DNA of 64,000 nt from Shinella sumterensis (GTDB lineage: Bacteria; Pseudomonadota; Alphaproteobacteria; Rhizobiales; Rhizobiaceae). Shown here piece by piece: positions 1 to 8,592 of this stretch. Under the pieces are notes generated by a model. It did no database searches and had not been told where the DNA came from. It saw only the letters and a list, made by a program, of their open reading frames with translations. Location of the stretch: positions 115,302 to 179,301 of the forward strand of contig NZ_MYFN02000011.1 in the NCBI RefSeq assembly GCF_004514425.2, in the 5' to 3' direction. The translations under genes were made by a program, and so were the position numbers. How positions within the stretch are numbered: the stretch's first letter is position 1; each line of letters starts with the position of its first letter.

Positions 1-48
1 CGCGACGGCGGCGATGGCAAAGACGATCCAGCGCAGGATATTGATCAT
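1..48 (-). CDS. ABC sugar permease, N-terminal fragment
   Basis: The first 16 codons of a gene that leaves the window at its left edge; the peptide begins MINILRWIVFAIAAVA, the start of a first membrane helix. Its ATG overlaps the TGA of the upstream permease gene (ATGA at 45-48), the usual arrangement of the two inner-membrane subunits of CUT1 (MalF/MalG-type) sugar importers. I infer the second permease of the same transporter from position alone, because too little is present to show a family motif. Confidence 0.6.
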   Translation of the reverse strand, partial: MINILRWIVFAIAAVA

Positions 49-932
49 CGGGCGGCTCCCTTGCGGCGGGCGGCGATGGCGTTGAGGCCGTAAAGCACGA
101 CAAAGGAGGCGATGAACAGGACGACGGAGGCGGCGACCGCCTTGCCGATGGCGCCCTGCTTGAAGAAGGCCTCGTAGATGTAGATCGACAGCGAGGCGGT
201 GGACCCGCCGGGGCCGCTTCCGGTCAGCACATAGACATTGTCGAAGACACGGAAGCCGTCGATGAAGCGGATGAGCAGGGCCACCACGATGGTCGGCATC
301 ATCAGCGGCAGCTCGATGTACCAGAGCCGGTGACGGTAGCGCGCACCATCCATCGCGGAAGCTTCGACGATCTCGCGGGGAATCGCCTGATAAGCCATGT
401 AGAACAGCAGGAATGCGAAGGGTGTCCACTGCAGCGTCTCGACGGTCACCAGCGTCCAGAAGGCCGAGCCGGGGCCCAGGAAGGAGAGGCTCGCCCCGAA
501 CCACGCCCAAAGGTAATAGGGCACCGGTCCGGCGAATTCGTGCAGCACCAGCCGGTACATGAGGCCGACAAGCGCGGGCGCCACCATCAGCGGCAGCATG
601 AGGATCGCCATCAGCCAGCTGCGTCGTTCGATGAGCGGCGCGAGGAAGATGGCAAGGAACAGGCCGAGTGCACATTCCAGTATCGCGGTGAGCAGGCCGA
701 AGCGGAAGGAAAACCAGCTCGCCCGCCAGAAGGTGCCATCACGCCACACGTCGGCGAAGTTGCCGAAACCGGTGATCTCAGGGCTGCGCAACGTCTCGAA
801 GCTGACCGAGGAGACCGAATAGACAAGGTTGACGATGGCCGGAAAGCCCAGGAAGACGAGCAGGAACACGACCAGCGGCATCGTCAGCAGGCGGAATTCG
901 GATACGGGGCTGCGATGCGTCTTCGTTGTCAT
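45..932 (-). CDS. CUT1 sugar ABC transporter permease (MalF/UgpA type)
   Basis: Inner-membrane subunit of a carbohydrate ABC importer, 295 aa, the usual length for this family. It has about six hydrophobic segments, starting near residues 15-37, and a C-terminal-half cytoplasmic loop of the EAA type (EASAMDGARYRHRLWYIELP), where the ATPase docks. It lies downstream of a binding-protein gene and overlaps the next permease by four bases, so both are translationally coupled. With NanE and NanK in the same operon the likely cargo is an amino sugar (inference). No ATPase gene is seen in the window; it may lie beyond the left edge or be shared. Confidence 0.9.
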   Translation of the reverse strand: MTTKTHRSPVSEFRLLTMPLVVFLLVFLGFPAIVNLVYSVSSVSFETLRSPEITGFGNFADVWRDGTFWRASWFSFRFGLLTAILECALGLFLAIFLAPLIERRSWLMAILMLPLMVAPALVGLMYRLVLHEFAGPVPYYLWAWFGASLSFLGPGSAFWTLVTVETLQWTPFAFLLFYMAYQAIPREIVEASAMDGARYRHRLWYIELPLMMPTIVVALLIRFIDGFRVFDNVYVLTGSGPGGSTASLSIYIYEAFFKQGAIGKAVAASVVLFIASFVVLYGLNAIAARRKGAAR

Positions 933-996
933 CGATCGATCCTGGCTCGGTCTTTCCGGAACGCGGCGAGGGCGTCATCGCCATCGCCGCGAGGGA

Positions 997-1025
997 GCCG
1001 GCGGCCACCAGGGGCGGTCGCCGGC
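997..1025 (-). other. Intercistronic stem-loop after binding-protein gene
   Basis: Arms GCCGGCG (997-1003) and CGCCGGC (1019-1025) can pair around a 15-base loop. The stem lies just 3' of the sugar-binding-protein stop and before the permease start. No T-run follows, so it is more likely an mRNA-stabilising or partial-attenuation hairpin than a full terminator. Confidence 0.45.
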
Positions 1026-1032
1026 AATGGCC

Positions 1033-2361
1033 TCACTTGAGCAGTTCGGCCATGCCTTTTTCGGTGTTCTTCAGGGCGTCATCCAGCGACTGCTGACCCG
1101 ACCAGTAGCCGGTGAACTCCTTGGCCTGGAGCTCATAGACCGAGAGCGCCTTGGCCGAGGTGCCGCCATTCATGACATAGCCGTACTTGCCGGCGAACTC
1201 GCCGAGCTTGACGAGGTCCGGCCGTTCGGCAGCGACGTCCTTGACGACATCGGGCGTCAGCGCCGGTGCGCCGCTGTTCCTGGCATAGACGAGCGCTGCT
1301 TCCTTCGAGGACAGCCAAGTGATGAAGGCCTTCGCGCCTTCCTTGTTGGCGGCGTTCTTGTTGAGGCCGAAACCGAGGCCATGGATATGGGTGAAGCGGC
1401 CTTCGGGACCGGCGGGCGGTGCGATCGCTTCCGTGACCTCGCCGACAACAGGCGATTTCTCCTTCGACATCAGCTCGGAGGCGGCCGCATTCCACTGCAC
1501 CATGGCCGCGACCTGGCCGGAGGCATAGGCCGCGTTCGCTTCGGCGAATTCGTAGGAAAGCGAGTCACGCGGCGTAGCACCTGCGTCATAGAGCATCTTG
1601 TAGGTTTCGAGACCTTTGCGGTAGGCCTCCGAATCCACTGTGATCTTGCCCGCGTCGTCCATCCAGTTGCCGCCATAGGCGCGCGGCAGTGACTGGAACA
1701 CCATCATGTTGAAGAGCAGGTTCTTGAGCTGGAGCACGGTGCCGTAGCGCGTCGGGCTGTCGGGGTTCACGGCCTGCGTGAAATAGAGCGCGGTCGCGGC
1801 GTAATCATCCCACGTCCATTCGTCGGGGTTTTTGGGCTCAAGCTTCTTGCCAAGGTGCTTTTCTGCGATCTCCGCGTATTTCGCCTTGGCGGCGTCGTCC
1901 TTCAGCAGCGCGTCGATCAGATCCTTGCGGTAATACATGAAATGCAGCGAGAGATCGGTCGGCACGCCGAACTGCTTGCCCTCGTACTGCATGGTGGTGA
2001 GAACCTGGTCGCCATAGACGTCCTTGGCCTCACCGGACAATTCGACCGGCTCCATGAACGGCGCGTAGCGGCCGATGGAGTAGGTGGCGAGCAGGTTCAC
2101 GTCGAACGCGGCGGAGCCGGCGGCAAGGTCGGCCTGCAGCTTGTCCCAGAAGCCGTCGCGGTTGAAGAACAAGAGCTCGACCTTGTTGTCGTCGCTCACG
2201 TCGGGCTTGGCATTGTAGGTATCGGCGGCCGCGCGCAGTGCGGCTTCTTCCGGGCCGCCCGGCCAACCGAGCACGGTCACCTTCGCAAAGGCGGGGCCGG
2301 CCAGCAGGGTGGCGATCGCAGCGGCGATCAGGCCGCCCTTCTTCAGTCTGGCAAAGGTCAT
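1033..2361 (-). CDS. Extracellular sugar-binding protein of ABC transporter
   Basis: Periplasmic receptor of a CUT1 carbohydrate importer, 442 aa, typical of bacterial extracellular solute-binding protein family 1. It has a signal peptide (basic MTFARLKK, hydrophobic core, cleavage after PAFA near residue 22) followed by a mature start KVTVLGWPGG. The frame stays open upstream, but the ATG at 2361 is preceded by GGGAGAA and starts exactly at the signal peptide, so the extra 91 codons are not used. It follows nanK by 19 bases and precedes the permease pair. The ligand cannot be read from sequence; operon context suggests N-acetylmannosamine, sialic acid or a related amino sugar. Confidence 0.9.
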   Translation of the reverse strand: MTFARLKKGGLIAAAIATLLAGPAFAKVTVLGWPGGPEEAALRAAADTYNAKPDVSDDNKVELLFFNRDGFWDKLQADLAAGSAAFDVNLLATYSIGRYAPFMEPVELSGEAKDVYGDQVLTTMQYEGKQFGVPTDLSLHFMYYRKDLIDALLKDDAAKAKYAEIAEKHLGKKLEPKNPDEWTWDDYAATALYFTQAVNPDSPTRYGTVLQLKNLLFNMMVFQSLPRAYGGNWMDDAGKITVDSEAYRKGLETYKMLYDAGATPRDSLSYEFAEANAAYASGQVAAMVQWNAAASELMSKEKSPVVGEVTEAIAPPAGPEGRFTHIHGLGFGLNKNAANKEGAKAFITWLSSKEAALVYARNSGAPALTPDVVKDVAAERPDLVKLGEFAGKYGYVMNGGTSAKALSVYELQAKEFTGYWSGQQSLDDALKNTEKGMAELLK

Positions 2362-2380
2362 ATTCTGGTTCTCCCTCAGG

Positions 2381-3235
2381 TTAATTCTGACGTCTTGCGA
2401 GATCCGCGATGCCCACGACGCCTGCCTTTTCGGCGAGTGCGGCGGGGTGAAGCTGCGGGGTGAGCCGTGGCGGCAGGCCTCCCAGGGCCCGACGGACGGA
2501 TTCGAGATAGCCGGGTGCAAGGCCGATGCCGCCGCCGATGACGATGCGGGCGGGGTCGAGCGCGAGCTGGATATTGCCGCACAGAAGCGCGGTCTGGCGC
2601 GCTGAGGTCTCGATGATGGCTTGCGCCCAGCCATGACCGGCTACAGCGGCCTCGAAGACATCGCGCGCGGTCGCGCCCGGCCGGTGCGGCGCGGCTTCGG
2701 CGGCAATCCAGTGGCCGGAAACCTTGTCCTCCAGCGCGCGGCCTTCCTCGCCGACGCTGCGGAACTGGCCGAAATGACCTGCAAGCCCGCCGAGGAGGCG
2801 GCCGTTGACGACGATGCCGCCGCCGACCCCGGTGGAGATGGTGAGGAAGACGAGGTCATGACCCTGCCCCGCACCGAAGGCATATTCACCCCAGGCGGCG
2901 GCCTGTGCATCATTTGCGGCCAGCACGCTTCGGGCACCGGAAAGCCGTGCGACGGTCTCGATGAGCGGAAAGCGGTCGGGAATGTCGAGGGTCCGTCGGT
3001 TGAGCGGTGACCAGCACCCCTCGTCGATGATGCCGGTGACGGCCACGCCCACGGTATCGTAGCGCTCCTGCCAGCTGCCGATTGCTTCAAAGAGCGCCGA
3101 AAGCCAAGCCTCCGGGTCGCCGTTGTGCGGGGTGGCCATGGTGTGGGTTTCGCTCACGACATTCCCGCGCACCAGTGCCGCGAGCATCTTGGTGCCGCCG
3201 ATATCAAGCGCAAGGATCGTGTCGGAGCGGGCCAC
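2381..3235 (-). CDS. nanK: ROK-family kinase, probable N-acetylmannosamine kinase
   Basis: Predicted cytoplasmic ATP-dependent sugar kinase that would phosphorylate N-acetylmannosamine at C6. The 284-aa protein is normal ROK length and starts with the phosphate-binding motif LALDIGGTKM near residues 8-17; the glycine-rich STGVGGGIVV and the C-terminal IVIGGGIG segments are also ROK features. The ROK zinc-binding cysteine cluster is not obvious. The GTG start at 3235 has AGGAGG upstream, only five bases after the nanE stop. The nanE neighbour is the main reason for choosing ManNAc kinase over glucokinase or another ROK kinase. Confidence 0.75.
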   Translation of the reverse strand: MARSDTILALDIGGTKMLAALVRGNVVSETHTMATPHNGDPEAWLSALFEAIGSWQERYDTVGVAVTGIIDEGCWSPLNRRTLDIPDRFPLIETVARLSGARSVLAANDAQAAAWGEYAFGAGQGHDLVFLTISTGVGGGIVVNGRLLGGLAGHFGQFRSVGEEGRALEDKVSGHWIAAEAAPHRPGATARDVFEAAVAGHGWAQAIIETSARQTALLCGNIQLALDPARIVIGGGIGLAPGYLESVRRALGGLPPRLTPQLHPAALAEKAGVVGIADLARRQN

Positions 3236-3240
3236 CGGGG

Positions 3241-3945
3241 TCAGGCCTCCTGTCCGGCGAGCGTGTCATCGAGCGCCGAGCGGAACCAGGCGGTGACAAA
3301 TTCCGGCCGGGTGATGGCCGAGCCGACGACGACCATGGAGGCGCCGGCGAGCAAGGCCTGCTGGGCCTGCGCGGGCGTGCGGATGTTGCCTTCCGCAACG
3401 ACATGCGGCGTCAGGCGGCGCATGGCGGCAACGAGGGTGAGATCGGGTTCGGTCGGTTCGACCGGGCCGGTATAGCCGGCAAGCGTGGACCCAACGATGT
3501 CGGCGCCCTCCGAGAGCGCCTGCTCGGCATCCGCCAGGATCGAGCAGTCTGCCATGGCGACCCGGCCGTGGGCCTTAATGCGTTCAATGAGCGTACGGGT
3601 CGGGACCGGGCGCTGGCGCTGTGTCGCATCGTAGGCGATGATGTCGGCGCCGGCATTGGCCAAAGCGTCGACGTCCTCGATCCATGGGGTAATGCGGACG
3701 GGGCTGTCACTGAGGTCACGCTTCACAAGGCCGATGATCGGCCGGTTCGTGGCGGCGCGTACGGCGGCTACATATTCTGCCGATTCGATGCGCAAGGCCG
3801 CAGCGCCCCCATCGAGGGCGGCCAGTGCGAAGCCGACGACCATCTCGGCCCTGTCCATGGCGCCACCCTTCACGGGCTGGCAGGATACGATCAGACCCTT
3901 GTCGAGGGATTTGAAATCAAGCGGCACGAAACTGTCTCCTGTCAT
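3241..3945 (-). CDS. nanE: N-acylglucosamine-6-phosphate 2-epimerase
   Basis: Cytoplasmic TIM-barrel enzyme converting ManNAc-6-phosphate to GlcNAc-6-phosphate. The 234-aa length matches NanE. Family features include an early segment with GLIVSCQPVKGGAMD, the PIIGLVKRDL strand carrying the catalytic lysine, the ADIIAYDATQR segment with Asp and Arg, and MADCSILADA. It directly precedes nanK, giving the last two steps before GlcNAc-6-phosphate enters amino-sugar metabolism. No nanA (sialate lyase) is present here, so the operon may take up ManNAc itself, or nanA may lie beyond the left edge. Confidence 0.9.
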   Translation of the reverse strand: MTGDSFVPLDFKSLDKGLIVSCQPVKGGAMDRAEMVVGFALAALDGGAAALRIESAEYVAAVRAATNRPIIGLVKRDLSDSPVRITPWIEDVDALANAGADIIAYDATQRQRPVPTRTLIERIKAHGRVAMADCSILADAEQALSEGADIVGSTLAGYTGPVEPTEPDLTLVAAMRRLTPHVVAEGNIRTPAQAQQALLAGASMVVVGSAITRPEFVTAWFRSALDDTLAGQEA

Positions 3946-3984
3946 CGCTGGAATGGTAGCAAAGCAAGACCAGATGGCAACAGG

Positions 3985-4001
3985 AATTATACTGGTATTA
4001 T
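3985..4001. promoter_or_regulatory. Candidate GntR operator before nanE
   Basis: Core ATAC-TG-GTAT (3989-3998) forms an imperfect dyad about 45 bases upstream of nanE and overlaps the end of the regulator gene. The nine bases ACTGGTATT (3991-3999) occur again at 4797-4805, upstream of the regulator. The shared word at both promoters is what supports it as an operator. Confidence 0.5.
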
Positions 4002-4744
4002 CGCATCAGTTCGATCACGAAATCGTAGACGTCGCCGCGATACTTGGTCTGCGTGAATTCCACGATCTGGCCGTCCGCCAGGAAGCAGCGGCGCTCCATG
4101 ATAAGGAGGGAGGTGTCGTCAGGCGCCGCGAGCAGTCGTCGCTCCTCATCGGTGCCGGGCTTTGCCTGCATGCGTTGCAATGCGCGCACGGGCAGGGCGC
4201 CAGCGGCCTCCAGATATTCGTAGAGCGAGTTGCCAATGGCCTGCGGCTCGGGCACGAAGCGCGCGGGCAGGGTCGCCATCTCGATGGCGATCGGCTGTCC
4301 GTCGGCTGTCCGCAGGCGGCGCAGCCGCACCACCTTCTCGCTTCCGGAAATGCCCAACGCCATCATTTCAGCCGGCGAAGGCCTTGAAATTTCGCGTGAA
4401 ATCCATGTGCATCCCGGCTCCAGACCGCGTGAGCGCATATCCTCGGAAAAGCTGGTCATTGTCGCGAGCGATTTTTCCAGCCGGGAAGACACGACGGTTT
4501 TCGCGCCATGGCGCCGGTCGAGCACGCCGTCCGATACGAGCCCTTCGATGGCCTTCCGCACGGTGACGCGCGAGAGGCCCAGTTCCTGGCTTAGCACGCG
4601 CTCGCTCGGAATGACCCCACCGCGCTTGATCTGTGCGGATGCAATCGCCTGCTTGAGGGCGGTTTCCAGCTGCCGATAGAGCGGTTCACGGCTGGCAGCC
4701 GCAAGCTCGTGCGCGAGGAAGTCCAGGATCGGCCGGTCGGTCAT
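3998..4744 (-). CDS. GntR/HutC-family transcriptional regulator
   Basis: DNA-binding repressor-type protein, 248 aa. An N-terminal winged helix (residues about 12-75, with SERVLSQELGLSRVTVRKAI as the helix-turn-helix) is followed by a UTRA effector domain that in this family binds a sugar phosphate. It is the first gene of the nan operon, 52 bases before nanE, so it probably senses an amino-sugar phosphate and controls its own operon. I chose ATG at 4744, which has GAAGG ten bases upstream; an in-frame GTG at 4774 lacks a ribosome site. A NanR-like role is inferred from context; the fold is HutC type, unlike the FCD-type NanR of E. coli. Confidence 0.85.
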   Translation of the reverse strand: MTDRPILDFLAHELAAASREPLYRQLETALKQAIASAQIKRGGVIPSERVLSQELGLSRVTVRKAIEGLVSDGVLDRRHGAKTVVSSRLEKSLATMTSFSEDMRSRGLEPGCTWISREISRPSPAEMMALGISGSEKVVRLRRLRTADGQPIAIEMATLPARFVPEPQAIGNSLYEYLEAAGALPVRALQRMQAKPGTDEERRLLAAPDDTSLLIMERRCFLADGQIVEFTQTKYRGDVYDFVIELMR

Positions 4745-4790
4745 GAAAAGCGCGCCTTCAAGGCGATTCCTCACCAGAATATTTTTCTGA

Positions 4791-4808
4791 TGTTAAACTG
4801 GTATTGAT
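4791..4808. promoter_or_regulatory. Candidate GntR operator before its own gene
   Basis: Contains ACTGGTATT (4797-4805), identical to the word before nanE, about 55 bases upstream of the regulator start. An ACCAG copy at 4773-4777 lies in opposite orientation to the CTGGT at 4798-4802. The arrangement suggests autoregulation. Confidence 0.45.
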
Positions 4809-4902
4809 TTTGTGCAACAGATTTCGCGTGCTGCGGGCCTAGCTGGGCCGGCATTTGGCAAAGTGACCTGCCTGACGAGGATCATTTTCGTCTGATGGCG
4901 AT

Positions 4903-5718
4903 CTACGTCTCATCCTTCGAAGGCCATTCACGGCCGCGCGATTTTCTGAGCGCGTCGGTGATCTCGCTTCTTGCCACGCCGATCAATTGTTCCATGGCGT
5001 GACGTGCCGCGTCTGGTCGGCGCATGCGGATGGCTTCCAGGACGTCCTGGTGCTTGAGGATCGCCTGCTCGTGCGATTGGCTCGCGCGGTTGGTGAGACG
5101 AAAGCTCGCGAGCAGGGCGGCGCGGATGGCAGTGGCGAACTGGCGGTAGACCCAGTTGCCGCTGGCATTGATGATGGCGGTGTGAAAATCGAGGTCGGCG
5201 CGGCTCCATTCCTCGTTGTCGCGCGAATTGGCCTCCACCATGTCCTCGAAGGCCTTCGCGATCTGCGACAGTTCGCGGGCGCTCGCATTGGCCGCTGCCT
5301 GTGCCGCTGCTGCGGGCTCGAGCAGCTGGCGCGCGTCGATCAGGGACGTGTAGAACGTTTCGTCCGCACCGATGCTCAACATGACGTCGAGAAGGAGCGG
5401 ATCCAGATAGTTCCAGTTCTCCCGCGGCAGCACGGTCGTTCCAGCGCGGGTGCGGGACCGCACCATGCCAAGGGCCGACATATATTGCATGGCCTCGCGC
5501 AGGCTGGTGCGACTGACGCCGAACTGCTCCGTGAGCTCGGCCTCATTCGGCAGGGTCGAGCCTTCCGCCATCTCTCCAGAAACGATCTTCTCGACGATCT
5601 GCCGCAGAAGCGCTTCGCGGACACTGCGTTTGCCCCGCTCGGCAATCGGATCTCCGTTCTGCGTCAGGTTCCGTGCCACGGGTGTTGCCGCCACACTGCT
5701 TCTCCTATGCGCCCGCAT
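4903..5718 (-). CDS. GntR/FCD-family regulator, DgoR-like
   Basis: Regulator of 271 aa with an N-terminal winged helix (residues about 32-95, recognition segment ELTEQFGVSRTSLREAM) and a C-terminal all-helical FCD ligand domain. The linker with ENWNYLDPLLLDVM resembles the conserved W-N-LDP stretch of DgoR, the galactonate-responsive repressor. It diverges from a sugar ABC importer operon that includes a galactonate dehydratase, so it probably represses that operon and releases it on binding galactonate or a related aldonate (inference). The start at 5718 lacks a clear ribosome site, so the exact N-terminus is uncertain. Confidence 0.85.
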   Translation of the reverse strand: MRAHRRSSVAATPVARNLTQNGDPIAERGKRSVREALLRQIVEKIVSGEMAEGSTLPNEAELTEQFGVSRTSLREAMQYMSALGMVRSRTRAGTTVLPRENWNYLDPLLLDVMLSIGADETFYTSLIDARQLLEPAAAAQAAANASARELSQIAKAFEDMVEANSRDNEEWSRADLDFHTAIINASGNWVYRQFATAIRAALLASFRLTNRASQSHEQAILKHQDVLEAIRMRRPDAARHAMEQLIGVARSEITDALRKSRGREWPSKDET

Positions 5719-5849
5719 GCAGCTTCGGTGCCTTTGAGGAAGGTCACGCAGGACCGCCGGCTACACTAAGTATTATTTATTCTGCCGCTTCTAACGTGTT
5801 TTCCGCGCCGTATCCAGTGAAGAAGCGCGTGCAGGGCGCTTATGAAAAA

Positions 5850-5871
5850 ATAAATCGTATTTATATTGACA
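5850..5871. promoter_or_regulatory. AT-rich operator/promoter before sugar ABC operon
   Basis: In an otherwise GC-rich window the 244-base divergent spacer has an AT-rich core. ATAAAT-CGT-ATTTAT (5850-5864) is a perfect dyad and is followed at once by TTGACA (5866-5871), a consensus -35 hexamer on the plus strand. A convincing -10 box was not found at 17 bases. The dyad is a plausible site for the adjacent DgoR-like repressor. Confidence 0.4.
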
Positions 5872-5962
5872 TTAATATGATGAAGTTTAGAGTGCGATGG
5901 CATCGCGACGGCCCGCCAACGGCGGACCATCGGCGCACACCATCGTTTTGTGGGAGGATCAT

Positions 5963-6934
5963 ATGAAATTCATCGCCAAAGCCGCGCTGGCGAGCCTTGC
6001 CGCTCTTGCTGCATCCACCGCGTTCGCGCAGGACAAGGATCTCAAGGTCGGCGCCATCTATATGGACGCGCAGGGCTTCTATGCCGGCGTACGAAAGGGC
6101 ATCCAGGATGGCGCTAAGGATGCCGGCCGCAAGCTCGAGGTTATCGAAACCAATGCGCAAGGCGATGTCAGCAAGGAATCGTCCTTCATCGACTCGCTGA
6201 TTTCCGCAGGCGTGCAGGCCATCATCGTCTCGCCGGTCTCCGCCGACGGTTCGTTCCGCGCGATCCGCCGCGCCCATGACGCTGGCATTCCGGTCGTCTG
6301 CTACAATACCTGCCTTAGCGAAAACGACATGAAGGACTATGTCTCCGCCTATGCGGTGGGTGACCCTTATCAGTTCGGCCACAAGCTGGGCGACGCGGCC
6401 GCCGACTATTTCCTCGCGGAGAAGAAGGACGCGCCGACCATCGCGGTGCTCAACTGCGAGTTCGTCGAAGTGTGCGTCACCCGCCGCAAGGGTTTCGAGG
6501 AGGCGCTGTTCGCCAAGGTGCCGAACGCCAAGATCGTCGATAACCAGGAGGGTGCTACCCTCGACAAGGCGGTATCGGTGGCCAGCACCATGCTCTCGTC
6601 GCATCCGGATCTCGATGCTTTCTTCGGTGAGGCGGGCGGCGCAACCCTTGGTGCGGCGCGCGCTGTCAAGAGCCAGGGCCGCGTCGGCAAGACCGTGGTC
6701 TTCGGCGGCGACATGACGACGGAAATTGCTCAGGAGCTCGCCGACTTCAGCGTCATCAAGGCGGTTGTCGACATCTCGGGCCAGGGCCTCGGTAAGCTCG
6801 CGCTGACGCAGGCAATCAATTCCATCGACGGCAAGCCGCCGGCCGATATCAAGGTCGCCTACGACATCGACCTCTATAAGAGTGCGGAAGACGGCAAGGG
6901 CTGGCTTGAGGCGCACGCCGACGGCATTCCGTGA
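5963..6934 (+). CDS. CUT2 sugar-binding protein of ABC importer
   Basis: Periplasmic receptor of the ribose/galactose type (periplasmic-binding family 1/4), 323 aa. A signal peptide ends at TAFA (residues 1-20), then mature QDKDLKVGAIYMD. The ATG at 5963 has GGGAGGA upstream, so the earlier in-frame start is rejected. Typical segments are IIVSPVSADG and the late interdomain-hinge region. It is the first gene of an importer-enzyme operon, followed by ATPase and permease. The ligand is probably an aldose or aldonate, given the galactonate dehydratase downstream (inference). Confidence 0.9.
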   Translation: MKFIAKAALASLAALAASTAFAQDKDLKVGAIYMDAQGFYAGVRKGIQDGAKDAGRKLEVIETNAQGDVSKESSFIDSLISAGVQAIIVSPVSADGSFRAIRRAHDAGIPVVCYNTCLSENDMKDYVSAYAVGDPYQFGHKLGDAAADYFLAEKKDAPTIAVLNCEFVEVCVTRRKGFEEALFAKVPNAKIVDNQEGATLDKAVSVASTMLSSHPDLDAFFGEAGGATLGAARAVKSQGRVGKTVVFGGDMTTEIAQELADFSVIKAVVDISGQGLGKLALTQAINSIDGKPPADIKVAYDIDLYKSAEDGKGWLEAHADGIP

Positions 6935-6969
6935 TCTCCCGGGGCGACGGCCCTTTGCGGTCGTCGCGA

Positions 6970-7009
6970 CCAGCCCGGCGGGGATCCTCCACGGTTCCGG
7001 CCGGGCTGG
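6970..7009 (+). other. Strong intercistronic hairpin after binding-protein gene
   Basis: Perfect 10-base arms CCAGCCCGGC (6970-6979) and GCCGGGCTGG (7000-7009), followed by AGCATTCGTTTT. It sits in the 114-base gap between the binding-protein gene and its ATPase gene, and could protect the upstream message or terminate part of transcription, so that receptor is made in excess over the membrane complex. Confidence 0.65.
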
Positions 7010-7048
7010 AGCATTCGTTTTAATCCAAGGACTTCAGGCGGGCCCGTC

Positions 7049-8581
7049 ATGATCCAATCCGCAAATGCGCGTCAAAACGACCCGGTCGGCGGCGCCATAG
7101 CCGCGCTCGAGGGTTGTACGAAACGCTATCCCGGCGTTCTGGCGCTCGACAATGCCTCCTTCCGGGTCGCTCCCGGCGAGGTGCGCGCGCTGCTTGGCAA
7201 GAATGGGGCCGGCAAGTCCACGCTGATCCGCATGCTGACCGGCGCCGAGGTGCCCGACAGCGGCACCGTCAGCATCGACGGCGTCGCGCTGAGCGGAAGC
7301 GGTTCTGCGCGCGCGCAGGAGGCTTTTGTCCGCGGCGTCCGCGTCGTCTATCAGGAACTCAGCCTCGTTCCCGGCATGTCGATTGCGGAAAATCTCTTTC
7401 TCGGCCGTTGGCCGCGGCGTGCCGGCATTCTCGATTATGCCGGCATGGAGGCTGAGGCACGGGATGCCATGCAAAGGCTCGGCCTCGACATGCCGCCGTC
7501 CGATCCCGTCGCCGGTCTAAGCCCGGCGGAGCGCCAGCTCGTCGAGATCGCCCGCGTGCTGCTCGGCAAGCCGAAACTCGTGATCCTGGATGAGCCCACG
7601 AGCTCGCTTGCTGCGGCGGAAGCCGAGAAGGTGATGGCGGCCGTCAAGCGTATTGCCGCGGACGGGATCGCAGTCATCTATATCAGCCACCGCATGAACG
7701 AGATTCGCCAGATTGCCCGCTCTGCGACCGTCATGCGCGATGGCCGAATCATCGACACGGTCGATGTCGCCGGTGCCGATACGCGTGAGATCGTCCGCCT
7801 CATGCTCGGCTCCGAGGCGGCCCAGGCGGCGGCTGTCGAGACGAAAGCGCGCGACAAGGTGGTCCTCGATATCTCCGGTCTTGCCCTGGCGCCAAAGCTC
7901 GCTTGCGTCTCGTTCCAACTGCGCCAGGGGGAGGTTCTGGGCATTGCAGGCCTGCTTGGCGCCGGCCGCACGGAGCTGCTTCAGGCCATCATGGGCGTTC
8001 GCGCCTATGACAGCGGAACAATCTGCGTCGACGGTACCGATATTCGGCGCCCTGGATATCGGGCCATGCTTAACCGCGGCTTCGGCTACACGCCGGAAAG
8101 CCGCAAGGAGGAGGGCATCGTGCCACTCCTCGGTGTCGACGAAAACACCGTGGCGACGGATTTTGCAGCGGTCAGCCGGCGCGGCATCCTCTCGGCCCGG
8201 CGGATCGCCGAGGCGACCCGGGATGTCATCGCACGGCTTCACGTGAAGACGGCGGCGACGGATACGCCGATCGGCACGCTGTCAGGCGGCAATCAGCAGA
8301 AGGTCGTCATCGGCCGCTGGGTTCATGCCGGCAGCCGCGTGCTCCTGCTGGACGAGCCGACCCGCGGCGTCGATGTCGAGGCGAAGGCGCAGATCTACGC
8401 CATTATCCGGCAGCTTGCCGCGGAGGGCCGCAGCGTCATCTTCGTCTCCAGCGAAATCGAGGAACTGCCACTCGTCTGCGACCGCGTGCTCGTGCTGCGC
8501 GAAGGCAGGCTGATGGAAGAATTCAAATCCCCCAATATCGATCAGGATGCCGTGATGGCGGCCTGCATCGCCGGTCATTGA
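7049..8581 (+). CDS. CUT2 sugar ABC transporter ATPase (RbsA/MglA type)
   Basis: Cytoplasmic energy subunit with two fused nucleotide-binding domains, 510 aa, normal for the family. Domain one carries Walker A GKNGAGKST (residues about 50-58), a signature-like LSPAERQLVEIAR and Walker B VILDEPTS. Domain two has the degenerate Walker A LLGAGRTEL usual in this family, then LSGGNQQKVVIGRW and LLLDEPTRGVD. Its stop overlaps a possible upstream start of the permease by one base, indicating translational coupling. It would drive uptake of the sugar bound by the protein encoded at 5963-6934. Confidence 0.93.
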   Translation: MIQSANARQNDPVGGAIAALEGCTKRYPGVLALDNASFRVAPGEVRALLGKNGAGKSTLIRMLTGAEVPDSGTVSIDGVALSGSGSARAQEAFVRGVRVVYQELSLVPGMSIAENLFLGRWPRRAGILDYAGMEAEARDAMQRLGLDMPPSDPVAGLSPAERQLVEIARVLLGKPKLVILDEPTSSLAAAEAEKVMAAVKRIAADGIAVIYISHRMNEIRQIARSATVMRDGRIIDTVDVAGADTREIVRLMLGSEAAQAAAVETKARDKVVLDISGLALAPKLACVSFQLRQGEVLGIAGLLGAGRTELLQAIMGVRAYDSGTICVDGTDIRRPGYRAMLNRGFGYTPESRKEEGIVPLLGVDENTVATDFAAVSRRGILSARRIAEATRDVIARLHVKTAATDTPIGTLSGGNQQKVVIGRWVHAGSRVLLLDEPTRGVDVEAKAQIYAIIRQLAAEGRSVIFVSSEIEELPLVCDRVLVLREGRLMEEFKSPNIDQDAVMAACIAGH

Positions 8582-8592
8582 TGGAGACCAGA

